From Phaeotremella fagi (Eukaryota; Basidiomycota; Tremellomycetes; Tremellales; Phaeotremellaceae), in NCBI GenBank assembly GCA_001599715.1, contig BCHU01000015.1, forward strand, positions 351,867-415,866: 64,000 nt of DNA, given 5' to 3'. A program made the translations under genes and the position numbers. The notes under the pieces were generated by a model. That model was not told the DNA's origin. It was given only the letters and a program-made list of their open reading frames with translations, and did no database searches. Shown piece after piece: positions 46,290 through 64,000 of the stretch. Every line of letters begins with the position of its first letter. Positions within the stretch are counted from its first letter, which is position 1.

Positions 46290-47529
46290 ATGTTCGAAAA
46301 CGGCTTTGAACCAGGAATCGTGTTTCGTCATCCAGTCTTCCTTGTCACTTTCATCGTTGCAATTCCAGCTTGGTTGATCGCTTTCGCAGGTCAATGTGCA
46401 GCTGAAGCAAAATTTGGTAGGTTCATCGTTGATTTCATTGGCATCTCTGTTCACCGCTAACCCAACGGTCAGCTACGACAAACGGTCGTACACCAGTCGC
46501 TGGTACACTTTGGTTTGCTATATGGGTACAACTGTGGGAAAATACCATTAAAATGGAATGCAGGTCTTGAAACTGACATACTTGCAGTGCTATTATCATT
46601 CACCTTTTGTGAGTTTTGCACATCTTTGTACCCTGTATTGGAGGCTCACTAATTTTCTGCAGCCTTGCTCTAGCCACTGATCAACTGGCCATTCACAGAA
46701 TACAACTCGCTGTCGTTACTGCCATAGCCGTTGTATTTGCTGTCTTCGGAACTGAGTTTATTTTCGATACTCAAGGTGCATTGATCGCTATCGGTGTTGG
46801 ATGGCTACTCACAGCTATGGTCGATGTGAGTGCACTACAACGATCTCTTTGGGCTGCACAAACACTAACCACACCCCTTTCCAGCTTGTATGGCTTCTTT
46901 ATCTGACCTCGGAAGAGGACTCAACATTCTACCGAATTTTAACTTCAGGAGGAACAGGTGGTCTTTCTTCCCCAAGTCGAAGATCAAGAAGTGTTCGTGG
47001 AACAAGAAGAGATTCAGCTTCAGCGAATTTAGCAGGTGGTGAAACTGGAATGGGAACTGGAAACTTGGGCATGTCAAGAGGGATTTCATCCAACAACATG
47101 AACGGTGGTGGAGGAGGTTACCCAATGGGTGGATACGCATCTGCACCTGTTGATACAACACCTCAGAAACAGGTTGAAAGAGTGAGAGATGATTATGGTC
47201 ACAATAGTCCCGGTGGTTCTGAGGAAATGTCTTACAAACACAGAGCCAAGTAAGTGGTTCCTTCTACATTCATTACACCACTCCATTGCGATGTTGACCT
47301 ATCTTACAGAGCCATGTATGCGTATTCTGCTTCTCCTGACGATCCAAACGAGGTTTCTTTCGCGAAAGGAGACATTTTGGAAGTCGTCGATGCTACAGGA
47401 AAATGGTACCAAGTCCGAACCCCATCAGGTGCAACAGGAGTGGGTTCCAATTATTTTGTAAACGACCACCAACTGACGCTAGAGACAGATTGCTCCCTCG
47501 AATTACCTCACAATGCTTTAAAGAAATAA
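46290..47529 (+). CDS. SHO1: Osmosensor Sho1
   Basis: A plasma-membrane sensor and scaffold upstream of the HOG MAP-kinase pathway. Six exons fit: 46290-46416, 46473-46533, 46588-46608, 46663-46825, 46885-47249 and 47310-47529, giving 318 residues. Four membrane spans lie in the first 135 residues (HPVFLVTFIVAIPAWLIAF; GTLWFAIWVQLAIII; LAVVTAIAVVFAVFG; ALIAIGVGWLLTAM). A Gly/Ser/Asn-rich linker follows. The C-terminal SH3 domain reads AMYAYSASPDDPNEVSFAKG then DILEVVDATGKWYQVRT. The usual GIAPSNY of Sho1 is GVGSNYF here, so the ALYDY-class PSNY proline is lost. The third exon is only 21 nt and lies within the second membrane segment. Confidence 0.93.
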
Positions 47530-47653
47530 TGACTCAAACAATAATCACGATCTATACCGATATGGAAGAATGAACGCTGTGAATAGATAGTTATGCATGC
47601 ATAGTTTTTTACAAATCGTCCCATTTTATCGTGTCATTCCAAGTTCAACATCT

Positions 47654-50299
47654 CTACTTCCCCTTCTTCTTCTTTTTCTTCTTGTTGCCACCACCGACTG
47701 CACTTCCATTACCGTTTCGAGCGGATTCCTCGAGGTCCGGCGACGGTGCTCGAGAGGGCGGGTTTGAATCGGAAGGTGCATCAGCAGTGACATCTGTGAC
47801 GTTGATATCTGTTGTTGAGTCGGTCGTCGCTTCCTCTGGTTCGGTATTGATGGATGGATCAGGGATACCAGAAATGTCGACAGTGCTCGAATGTTCACCT
47901 GGAACTGTGGATGTGTTTTCGTCCACAGATTGGACATCCGTTGCACTTTGGACTTGAGCTAGCTCTATGTGCGTAGCAGTCAAAGGTACACCTGAGCTTA
48001 CAGCTTGTAGCTGTTCATCCATTTGCTGGATAGGAGCGGAGAGGCCATCTTCCAATTCCACAGGTAAAGGTACAGCGACTTCAGGTTCTAAGTCCATTGT
48101 TGCGAGACCATTGGGTGTTCCGAACATTGAATCCATAGCAGTGGGGACGGAAGGACTCGTTCGTTCTGTAATCTCGTCTGTTGGCGGTTTTATTGTGGTT
48201 TCTGTCGCGTCGTTATTATTCTCGATTGATTCTTGAACCTCTCGATTTACATCTGTATCGACAACTGCGGGAACGTCTGTGACCTCGTCCATGGTTGATG
48301 TATCTAATGTAGTGGGTGATTGAGAAATTGGATCTTCTGATACAATAGATACAGCAGGTGTCAAACCTGAGGATGGTTCCGCGTGGCCATTGAGACGTGA
48401 ACGAGAGGTATCATCGTTGATACTGCTCGGTTCTTCGACAATGGCAGACTGCAAATCTCTGAAACTAGGTGACCCTCCAAGTATGTTTGGTGACTGCTCT
48501 TTGGAAACGACCTCATCTTTGTCGCCGTGCTCGTCGATCCAGACTTTGAGTTCAGCTAATTTCGACTCCAGATCCCCTGACGATGGAAGCGATTGTTCTT
48601 CTAACTCTTCAAACACCAACGACAACGCTTTCGTCAAGAATGGAATGATAACGGATAGCCAACAATCTGCGAAAGCCACGCACACCCTGATGTTTTCGCG
48701 TCTTCTGGCTGTTCGCACCTCTGGTGCTAGCTGAGTATCTGTGTTTCGACGTAAGAGATGTGCTCGCGGTGAAGATGGTGTCCTAGAATGCGACGGTCTG
48801 TCTGGTTTAGCGACTTCCAAAGTGACTGCTTCCTTTAGATAAAGAAGAATAGCTGTGGTGATCGCTGTGAAGCTGGAGTTTTGAATTGTACGGAATTGTG
48901 ATAAAAGGTGGAGAGGCGCTAAAAGTCTCAGCGAATTGAGAGATGAAAGATGGGCGTTCATGACCACTGCGAGTGGAGGGAATTGAGCAATGACCGTTGG
49001 CGGAAGAGAATCAGTCGCTGTTGGCTGAGGGGGAGGCGATGGCGAAGAAAGAAGAACGGCCACATGTTCAGGTAGAACTAGAGCCTGTGATGGTGCTGCA
49101 GCCGTTTTTGCAACATTGCGTAGAGATGTCGACAGATTACTGGTTGCCGTCGAAAGTGATTGAGAAAAGGCTGAAATTGTTGTGGAAGCAAAAGGTGCTG
49201 TTATCCGAGAAGAAAAGTCCAGACCAACCCTAGAAAATGAGAGCGCACAATAACCTAGCTGGACCAAGATTGACGACATTGACGCAGGATCAGACGAAAT
49301 TTGGGGAATATAGCTGGAAACCAAGTCTACCAAGTCAGAGACACATTGATTTGCAAACGATGCGAGTAGAGTTGGATCCGCAATGTCGACAAAAATCGCT
49401 GAAAACTGAGAAATGATGTCGTAGATGTGTTCTCTGAATACGTCGATGTACCTCCGAACGTAACGAACTGGATCTCCCCTATCTCTTTCGATGTGAACCA
49501 GTTGGATTTTATAGTTGTGAAGTCGACTTGCAAGAAAGACCAAACTTAGCTCCGATTCTTCGATTATACCAAGTCGCCGTAAGAAACTGACCGCTTTCAC
49601 GAGAACTGGTAGTTTTACTGGTTCTCGAAGAAGTGCTAGCAATTGCGCCAACATTAATTGAAGAACTGATTCTACCTCCATCGCAACGTCTTCGACCAGC
49701 GGAACCGATGGATATTTCTTGAGCAAGGTTTCCGTATGCGATGCAAGTTCCATCGCTTCCTGATAATACCCATTTCTAACACAGGTGTCCATCAGCTGCG
49801 GCAACTCCAACAAGTCGACCAATTTGTCTTGATGTTCCTGAACAAGAGCAGCTTTGCCTCTGGCTGCTTGTACCGAAGTCGTATTGATAGCGAAAGATCT
49901 ACATTCCGTCTCGAGTGCTGGTACAGCATCCAACAGGCGGCCTAGACTACCTGAGAAATCGTCGAAAGCGGAAGACACAGCTGAGGAGCATTTATGAACT
50001 GAAATAAACGTTGGATGTTCGCGATAACATAGATTAATGAGCTCGTTCTCCACGGTTCGTGTCTCGTTGGAAATAGATGTTGGTTCCTGGAGTAGAGAGT
50101 CGAGCGGGAGAGATATAAGATGATCAATGTAATTTGAAGAAGATTGAGATTGGAAGTCGGGAGAGGTAAGTTGGTTTGACTGAGCGGTGGATTGTAGAAG
50201 ATCTATTAAGGAGATTGACGGACCTATGGAAACGAAAATTAGATGATATATCAGATATGTGATGTACTATGACTTACCATCGACGTTCTCTCCCTCCAT
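47654..50299 (-). CDS. COG8: Conserved oligomeric Golgi complex subunit 8
   Basis: A subunit of the COG tether for retrograde vesicle traffic in the Golgi. Exon 1 (50299-50278, MEGENVDG) joins exon 2 (50223-47654), giving 863 residues. The Dor1/Cog8 core is at residues 75-400: LCYREHPTFISVHKCSSAV, LLELPQLMDTCVRNGYYQEA, LVFLASRLHNYKIQLVHIER and YVRRYIDVFREHIYDIISQF are typical. After residue 420 the sequence is acidic, Thr/Ser/Val-rich and probably disordered, an extension of about 250 residues not needed by the family. The very C-terminus is a poly-lysine run (GGGN then seven K, GK). Confidence 0.9.
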
Positions 50300-50640
50300 T
50301 GTGGAGTGGATTAAGCTATCTATTTGATCTATCTATGAAGGAAAGTATGTATGTATATTTACAGCTCGAGCTACATATAGCTTAGCTACAGCTCTGGGTG
50401 TAACCATTCTACGCGTGTCCTTTAGGCGCGTAAGTATAGATAAATACATAATTCAACTAGTGCGCCTAATTTATATGAATTAACGGGGCACCTAAAATTT
50501 CGACTCGGCTGTATGTAACGTCTGTAACCAATCATTGAAATCTGATTATATTACTGGTGGATAGAAAAAGAGGTTAACCTTCAACCAAATCAAATTACTA
50601 TCATCTGTTCATCTCTTTATTACCAAGCCCCTCCTTCAAA

Positions 50641-52869
50641 ATGCTCTCATCAAGAGCTATCAGCTCATTCTCTCGTCAACCTAGATCTCCCATCGCATCT
50701 ATCAGATCTATCTCTTCCTCTTCCAGTCATGCTCAAGCTCAAGAAGTCATCATGAACAGGTATTCAAGAACCGTTACTCAACCAAAAGCTCAAGGTGCTT
50801 CTCAGGCTATGTTATACGCTACAGAAGGTATTGAAAACCAATCAGATTTTGATAAAGCAATGGTCGGTGTTGCCAGTGTTTGGTAAGTCTTTCTACGTTG
50901 ACTATTTCCGTTGCATGACCTGACAATCTATGTTTCAAGGTATGAAGGTAACCCGTGAGTTTATCTGTACATGGAAGCCTGTTACTGCCCACTGACAAAA
51001 TCAGATGTAACCGTCATCTTCTCGGTCTCGGTCAGAGAGTCAAGAAATCTCTTGTAGATGCTGGCATTGTCGGATATCAATTTGGAACTGTTGGTGTTTC
51101 GGATGGTATCAGTATGGGAACTTTTGGAAGTAAGTGAAACAAGGAATTCTTGACTGATCTCAGTGTCCTACTCTTTGCAATCACGAGATCTTATCGCCGA
51201 TCAAGTTGAAACTGCAGCTGGAGGTCATTGGCTTGACGGAATGGTTGTCATCCCCGGATGTGACAAAAATATGCCAGGAACTTTGATGGCTCTCGGCCGT
51301 CTAAATCGACCAGGTATGATGGTTTATGGAGGTACAATTAGACCTGGTACATGTGGTGGAGGTGCCGATGGAAGACCCAAAGAGGTTCTTGACATTGTTT
51401 CCGCCTTCCAGAGTTACGGAAGATATTTACAAGAAGGACAAACGGAAGAGGCAGAGAAAATTCGATTTGAGACCATTAGGAACGCATGTCCTGGTGCTGG
51501 AGCCTGCGGTGGTGTGAGTAATTGTTCCTCAATCTTCATTTCTCCCGTGATTAATCATTCAATGGCTAGATGTATACCGCAAACACCATGGCCTCAGCAA
51601 CAGAGGCTCTTGGAATGACTCTACCTGGTTCATCGTCCTTCCCAGCCGAGTACCCTGAAAAGCAAGAGGAGTGTGATTCAGTTGGTGCTACCATGAGAGG
51701 TTTGCTGGAGAAGAACATCTTACCCAGAGATATTATGACTCGTGAGGCGTTCGAGAACGCAATGGTGAGTCATTATGTCTTGAGAGATCCTGACGACAGG
51801 TTCTTACAATGGTTCTTGGCGGGTCCACCAACGCTGTTCTTCATCTCCTCGCCATTGCTCACTCCGTTGGAGTCAATCTCACAATTGATGACTTCCAGTC
51901 TGTTTCAGACCGCATTCCTTTCCTTGCTGATCTTAAACCCAGTGGAAAGTATGTCATGGAAGATGTCAACACAATCGGTGGTATTCCAAGTAAGTCCAAC
52001 TTGACGGTAGGATTCTGATGGTTAGGCGTCATGCATCACTTGATTAAGGAAGGTTTAATGACCGGTGAGGGTATGACTGTCACTGGAAAGACATTAGGTG
52101 AAAATTGTGATAGATGGTTCGAGAAATATGGAAAGAAGTGGAAGGATCAAAAAGTAATCAGACCTCTCAATAATCCCATCAAGGAGACTGGTCACATCAG
52201 AATTTTGAGAGGTAATTTAGCACCTGGTGGAGCCGTTTCCAAGATCACCGGCAAAGAAGGTCTCCAATTCACTGGTAAATGTCGTGCATTCGATGAAGAG
52301 GAGAGCTTTGTCAAAGCTGTTGAATCGGGATCCATCAAGAAAGGTGAAAAGACTGTCGTTGTCTTACGATACCTCGGTCCAAAGGGAGGTCCAGGTAAGC
52401 TGCGTTATCGATCCTCACTAAACTTTCAGGTATGCCTGAGATGTTGAAACCCACGAGTTTGATCATGGGTGCTGGACTTGGTTACGATGTAGCTTGCCTT
52501 ACGGATGGTCGTTTCTCTGGAGGGTGCGTTGAAACATTACAACTTTGCTAACATTCAGATCTCACGGTTTCGTTGTAGGTCACGTCACACCTGAAGCTCA
52601 AGTTGGTGGACCCATCGCTTTGGTCCAAGATGGGGATGTTATCCACATCGATGCTGTCAAAAATATCCTACGTGTAGAGGTCTCTGACGAGGAATTGGCC
52701 AAGAGAAGAGAAGCTTGGGTCGCTCCTCCGCTCAAAGTATCGAGTGGTACTTTGTACAAATATGCTAAAATGGTCACTGATGCTAGTACCGGTTGTAGTG
52801 AGTACTCTCATTGTAGTAACTTCCAACTGTATAGCTAACCTCGATAAAAATCTAGTCACCGATGCTTAG
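50641..52869 (+). CDS. ILV3: Dihydroxy-acid dehydratase
   Basis: A mitochondrial iron-sulfur enzyme of the common valine/isoleucine pathway. Ten exons fit exactly (50641-50882, 50940-50954, 51005-51129, 51164-51513, 51570-51764, 51800-51989, 52026-52394, 52430-52523, 52559-52797, 52856-52869), giving 610 residues. The first 35 residues are Ser/Arg-rich with no acidic residues, a mitochondrial presequence. Cluster cysteines lie in [16 protein letters not shown] and [16 protein letters not shown]; other landmarks are [11 protein letters not shown] and DGRFSGGSHG. Exon 2 is only 15 nt and holds part of WYEGNPC, so the first cluster cysteine depends on its inclusion. Exon 10 is 14 nt and codes only the last four residues and stop. 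Confidence 0.96.
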
Positions 52870-53038
52870 AAATCTTTTCGTAACAAGAGAATGGTAGAAA
52901 CCTCCAAAAATATGCATCAAAGTCTACATCTTGAACACGTTCAAATTTTCTAATAGTCACATCCTTAGCAATGAATACAAAAGTTTTTTAGATATCTAAC
53001 AACACCATTTGACGAACTTCCAAAACCTTCTACTGCTT

Positions 53039-59531
<6,493 letters not shown>

Positions 59532-61940
59532 GTCTAAAGATATCTATCAATCAATGGATGTCGATTCCACGAATTCATAAGAGAGAATTGACTTAAATCG
59601 AAACACTTAGCTAGCTAAATACCCAAACAATAGATCCATCCCCACGCAGAAAGAAAATAAGCGGACCTCGGCTATCACCGAATCGAGATCGTTAAAAATA
59701 GCACAGGCGACCAGCGACTATTGACAATCCAATCGAGCACGCACTTGAGGCGTCGTGGCAGTGAGTGATGAGTACTGACTTGCTTGCACATCAAATTTCC
59801 TAGGAAAATCCATGAATAAAATTGAAGATTATCTGTTGCATCATGAAAGAGACTCGTTGCTACCTTGAGACATCATCCATTTGTTGACCGATCAAGTCGA
59901 ACGAGCGAAAGTCGATCTATTGCGTCCTCTTTTTTGTCAATGTCCTTAACTGACTTCATGAAGGTCAGTCGGTTGGTGATTATTTGCAACACTGCTTGGT
60001 TGAGAAACAGATTACAGTGTTAGTACCGTACATCACCCACTGTGTCGTTATTGCAATACAGTAAGGAACTGACCTTCCTGTTGAGAACCGACATTTATCT
60101 CCCTGACTAGTTGCCGTGACAAGTGACGCTGTAGCGGTGACAGCTGTTGACGATGCCTTGGAGATTCATTTCCACTTCAGAAGGGCTGCAAGAGAACATG
60201 GCTTATGATGCACATAATACGCTTCAAGAACAAAGACGACGAACGTTCAACAACGATGAAAGATAATCGATAGAGCTCCATTTACAGGGACTGTAAATAC
60301 CCTTGGATTGTCTCTCCGATAAAACAATGTCAGCCCCATGTCATCTTACTTCAACTCCGTGATTGCCGCTCTCATCGATCTTCTATAACACTTACCCTTA
60401 TGATATACCGGTGTCGAAAGGGCTGTTTGTCATCTTAGAAAGTCATCGATTGTACCATTACCTTTTTTAATGTCCTCAAAGATTGTCTTTACCTGTTCGA
60501 TTCTGAGTGCAATTTACTGACCAGTTCTGACTTCACCTTTTAGGAAGAAACAAATCTTTTATCTTCAAAATCATTCTCTGCATTCTCTTCCTCTTAGCGA
60601 TTGATCAAACGATTTGAGAAGAAGCTGTCGATAAGAATTTCGATTTCATTGGGCTGGCTGCTCATAAGTTTGTATCCCGTTCAAAGCTGTGATATAACAA
60701 TTGGAAGGGAATGAGCTGTTGACAGTCCTGTTCTTCTCTCCGGGACTGCTGTTTGGTAGACTATAGACAGAACCGCTTCGAGAAGCATGTAGAGACATGG
60801 GATAGCGATACTATAAGGGGGAAGAGGAAACAGACACACACTCTTGCCGGAAAATTGCCAACCTGCGGCTGAGTTTTTTGTCACATTTCCTATCCTGTTG
60901 AACCCCCGGGTGATTTGTGTCATTGCATTTGAGTGCTTCATTTAATCTTTGCCCTTGCCCAATCTCCCTCGTTGACCACAATGGTGGTAAAGCGGAAAAT
61001 CTGCAGCCCTGATTAGTCGCAACGTATCCAAATTTCTTTCCAACATCGATGATGAATAAACCGTCGGATTTACTTGCGTTAACAATGACAGTGAAGGAGG
61101 CCTTCAAACATCAACAAAGAGTGGGCAACGGCCAGCAAAAGGCCCATGATGACACGGCTGTTATAGAGTTATAGAACTTTCAACTGCCAGAGTACGCACA
61201 CAGGACCTATATTTATCGATTTGGATCTACAAAGCCAAAATATCTCTGCTTTACCGCTGTAAAGTGCAAACGGATGGTCACAGTTCTGATATTCTTCTCG
61301 TTAGCCTTTCTACTGAGAAAGTGGTCGAGTAACAAAGCAACTGATGAGAATTTGAGATCAAGTCATCATCTTTAATCGAAATTTGCACTGTCAAGCTTAT
61401 CTCGTTCATTACTGGGGTATTTAATCCTTTTAACCTCTTTGACAGTGTGTCTAGATTGTGTTTGTCGTTTGCAATGCGGAGATCGCTTTGCATCTTTCTT
61501 CCGCCCCCTCATCATTATTTGTGTTGCATTAGTGTTACGACCCTGTTCGACTGCCACTGAATTTGTAGAGAGTGGACGGTGCTGAAGGGGTGTTGATGAG
61601 AACTTGAGGAGGATTGTGGATGATGGATAGTACTCAAAGAATCAGTCATTGTAGGAAAGACAGTGACGGATAAGTTGACTTGTGAGTGATGCAAGAATGA
61701 ATAAGTCGGATGAGTGGCAAAGTGATTTAGTATGAAAGATCACTAAGTAACATATGATAACAAGATTCTTGGGAAAAAATCTCGACAACGAAAAACGCAG
61801 ACTTTCATACCTTAGAGGCGAGGAAATCACAATCCACGTTGCTATGTTTATCACGGCACGCGTTGTGACTTTCCATGCCCTCATTGTGCTTTCTACTTCC
61901 TCTTTGTATGAACCATGGAGTGGTTTCCTAGTTGAAGTTC
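59532..61940. other. Gene-free region downstream of the window's last gene start
   Basis: About 2.4 kb where no frame has family motifs, splice structure or a plausible length. A short palindrome-like CTGACTTCATGAAGGTCAG lies near 59950. Minus-strand frames near 60681-61107 look like chance. It includes the ABC transporter promoter. Confidence 0.5.
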
Positions 61941-62010
61941 TGTTATGATTCGGTCATAACTCATGCTACTAGAAGGGGGTACAAATAAGGATTCATTACA
62001 CATTGATCAA

Positions 62011-62150
62011 AGACATATGATTAGAAGCTCGATTGATTAGAAGGACATGACTAGAAGCTCGAATGGTAGAAGAATCATGAGTATTAGTTTGAGTGATAGA
62101 AGAGACATGATTAGAAGCTCGAGTGACTATTAGAACATGATTATAACTTC
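62011..62150. repeat. Degenerate ~30-nt tandem repeat
   Basis: About four units with the consensus ACATGATTAGAAGCTCGA followed by TAGAAG lie end to end near the left end of the LTR-like element. Confidence 0.6.
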
Positions 62151-62953
62151 GATATTTGATTATCTGCTCATTCTCAAATCCTCATTGACTATTTGAGAAT
62201 GATCATATCATCATTCAAAGAAGGTATATAAAGCGGATTATTTTAATCTTTATCTCTCTTCTCTTCTTTATTTTAAGGATCAATCAATCAGTTCACATCT
62301 CCAGTCCACACTTCCAATTCTTTTATCCAACCCACCCATCCACCCTTTCAGTATATAGTTTACATGGTAGTCTATAGTATTATACATCTACTATCTATCT
62401 TATTTATATTATCACCAACATCACCTTCATCAGCAACCTCAACCTACCGGATCCTTCTAGGTTATTCATCTATATCTTATATCAGTTGACCAACTTCACA
62501 AGTCTACGAGGTACCCTTAGTCAGTAGTATCTCAAGCTTAGTAAACCTTATCAGTCGTACACGTCTCTGCTTACCTCTAGGGACGAGTCCTGACAAGTTC
62601 TTTGTTGAAGAATTTACGTTGTGTGTGTTTGTGAGTGGCAAGTGATTGGATTGAGTGACAAATTATGTTGTGAGTACCGACTCCGACAGAAACGTGTATG
62701 ACTATGAAGGTTTTGTGAAGCTTGAATCACAATTGATGAAAGGTGATCCATAGACTTGTGAACTGATTGGACGGCAATAATAATATATCATAATATATAA
62801 GAAGGGTAAATAATAAGTATAAGTATTAAGAAGTGGAATTTGGGTTAAGGACTAAATGAACTGATATCAAAATTCTCTGGCGAAGAACAAATACGGGTCA
62901 ATTATCCCCTCCTTATATATGTCTGTCCCATCCTACTAGAAGAGTGATTTGTC

Positions 62954-63088
62954 TTCTAGAACACTCTATTAGGATAGGTTTTCTTCTAGACGGTGTTTCC
63001 AGAATACCTTTCTAGAATAGTCTTCTAGAGTCCTTTTTCTAGATCAAATTTCTTCTAGTTTATTGTTTCTAGAATACGTTTTCTAGAT
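62954..63088. repeat. Phased TTCTAGA tandem repeat
   Basis: TTCTAGA-type cores start at 62954, 62984, 62997 (TTCCAGAA), 63010, 63023, 63037, 63053, 63067 and 63081, mostly 13-16 nt apart. The cores are self-complementary, and several read TTCTAGAA, which equals an inverted heat-shock-element unit. The block lies inside the LTR-like element. Confidence 0.65.
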
Positions 63089-63754
63089 CACTATTCCATT
63101 AACTAAGACATACTGTTTGATAAGCAGCTTGAAATGATGTGTGATATTATCGCAAGACTGAGTCATAACATTGGGTCTCACAAATAGAAGGTCTGAGCCC
63201 TTCACTTCTTCATCCCTACTCCTCTTCCCATTTAGTTATAGTCTTAGTAAATAGTTTAACTATATGTATATATCTAGTCATGCATCATATACATTAATAT
63301 TTGTTTATTATTCACTGTCAGAATCAATAGTGACAGTTTCTTTGTTCTGGGTGTGGACATCTGTTATATGAAGGGGATGTTACTGAGTATAACGATTGTT
63401 GACCTAATGGATTCCCTTTTAAAGTGTGAAGGTTTTGGAGGTAGAAGGATATTTTACACTAAACAATGTGATATGAAATGCAAATCTGTCTGTAAAGAAG
63501 GATAAATGCTCGTTGAATACTCAGCTCAAGTAAGCAAGCAGGTTTAGTACAACTGCAAAGACGAGATTTAGACCTTTCAGGACAGAACAGAGGCACTGGA
63601 CTGAAGTAGCCAGATTATCTCACTCCCTTCACGTAGCGTGCTTGTACAGCGGTACTTGAGACTTTGAAGATTTAGCAATAAAATGGACAGGCGAACCCAT
63701 ACTGGACAAGCTTTACAACCTACTCCTAAATTCAAAAGGTACAATTGTGTCATG

Positions 63755-63915
63755 ACGCTATGCTCAACCTCGACCTCAAACCTCAACCTCGAGCTCAAAC
63801 CTCAACCTCGAATTGAAACCTCAACCTCGAATTCATCGTTACCTCGAACCTCGAATTTATCTTGAACCTCGAATTTACCTCGAACCTCGAATCCATCGTT
63901 ACCTCGAAGTTAACT
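63755..63915. repeat. Inverted copy of the TCGAGGTT repeat block
   Basis: CAACCTCGA units fill this stretch. Its reverse complement follows the same unit order as 37476-37600, ending in the same GAGCATAGCGTCATGACA. The 63.2-63.75 kb stretch before it shows no gene. If the block belongs to another copy of the 36.5-kb element, the rest lies outside this window. Confidence 0.85.
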
Positions 63916-64000
63916 TGGTTAACTTAATTTTAGAACTCAACTAACAATACCGTTTCAGAAGTATTGGTTAGTCTTTTTGTGCTATTGTACCTTGTTCCTG

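Larger units (their letters stand above)
61941..63170. mobile_element. LTR-like element, possible solo LTR
   Basis: The segment starts TGTTATGATTCGGTCATAAC and ends GACTGAGTCATAACA, so it has TG...CA ends with an 8-bp perfect terminal inverted repeat (TGTTATGA/TCATAACA). A TATATAAA box lies at 62225-62232, about 285 nt in, followed by a CT-rich stretch, as in a U3/R border. The base after the end is T and then TGGGTCTCAC, which could be a primer-binding site. Flanking bases (AGTTC and TTGGG) do not match, so no target duplication is seen, and no gag or pol frame follows within the window. It may be a solo LTR, a 5' LTR whose body is lost, or a chance arrangement. Confidence 0.4.

Noticed and set aside
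47626..48236. Plus-strand frames opposite the COG8 tail
   Set aside because: They mirror the low-complexity acidic and lysine-rich coding strand and have no independent support.
60681..61107. Two overlapping minus-strand frames of 86 and 98 residues
   Set aside because: No start context, splice structure, motif or similarity to anything in the window; length is within chance for this composition.
61711..61721. Extra copy of GAGTGGCAAA, the block near the array genes' splice donors
   Set aside because: No other array promoter element and no family gene lie nearby; a single 10-mer can occur by chance.

Overview
The window is eukaryotic nuclear DNA, most likely from a basidiomycete yeast of the Tremellales (Cryptococcus/Kwoniella type). 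This placement is inferred from gene content and style: most genes carry several GT-AG introns of about 35-75 nt, some exons are only 14-21 nt, and the set includes a class IV chitin synthase, Sho1, Atg14, Zn2Cys6 and GT61 proteins. Exons were joined by hand by matching reading phase and family motifs. Coordinates give whole gene spans, and exon limits are given where I could fix them. A 271-nt run of N lies at 37205-37475.

Layout. 1-2340: 3' part of a chitin synthase. 2824-8756: six small minus-strand genes of one unrecognised family; four are close paralogues in tandem, and five share a promoter layout and a 5'UTR intron. 9598-15520: mitochondrial uS8, a Mau2/Scc4-like cohesin loader, HIS3 and SHR3. 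15924-24655: an apparent catabolic cluster (Zn2Cys6 regulator, aldehyde dehydrogenase, Dal5-type MFS permease, beta-hydroxyacid dehydrogenase) with a shared CGGAAATC motif in its promoters. 25046-26664: a second tandem pair of unrecognised small proteins. 26863-36468: LEU4, a Mrps35-type mitoribosomal protein, a GT61 glycosyltransferase, a PTPA-type PP2A activator and an IAH1-like esterase. 36525-38060: a 1.5-kb terminal-inverted-repeat element holding TCGAGGTT repeats and the N gap. 38246-52869: a paxillin-like LIM protein, an exopolyphosphatase with a broken or very unusual frame at its DHH motif, a secreted DUF3455 protein, ATG14, SHO1, COG8 and ILV3. 53039-59531: a YOR1-like ABCC transporter. 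59532-64000: no gene seen; an LTR-like element, two short tandem repeats and a second, inverted block of TCGAGGTT repeats.

How the genes fit together. HIS3, LEU4 and ILV3 are unlinked amino-acid biosynthesis genes, and SHR3 escorts amino-acid permeases. Most of the rest is housekeeping in no obvious order. The two stretches that look like units are the 15.9-24.7 kb catabolic cluster and the 2.8-8.8 kb paralogue array. The array is the best candidate here for something undescribed, because both proteins and promoter footprints have been kept while the genes diverged.
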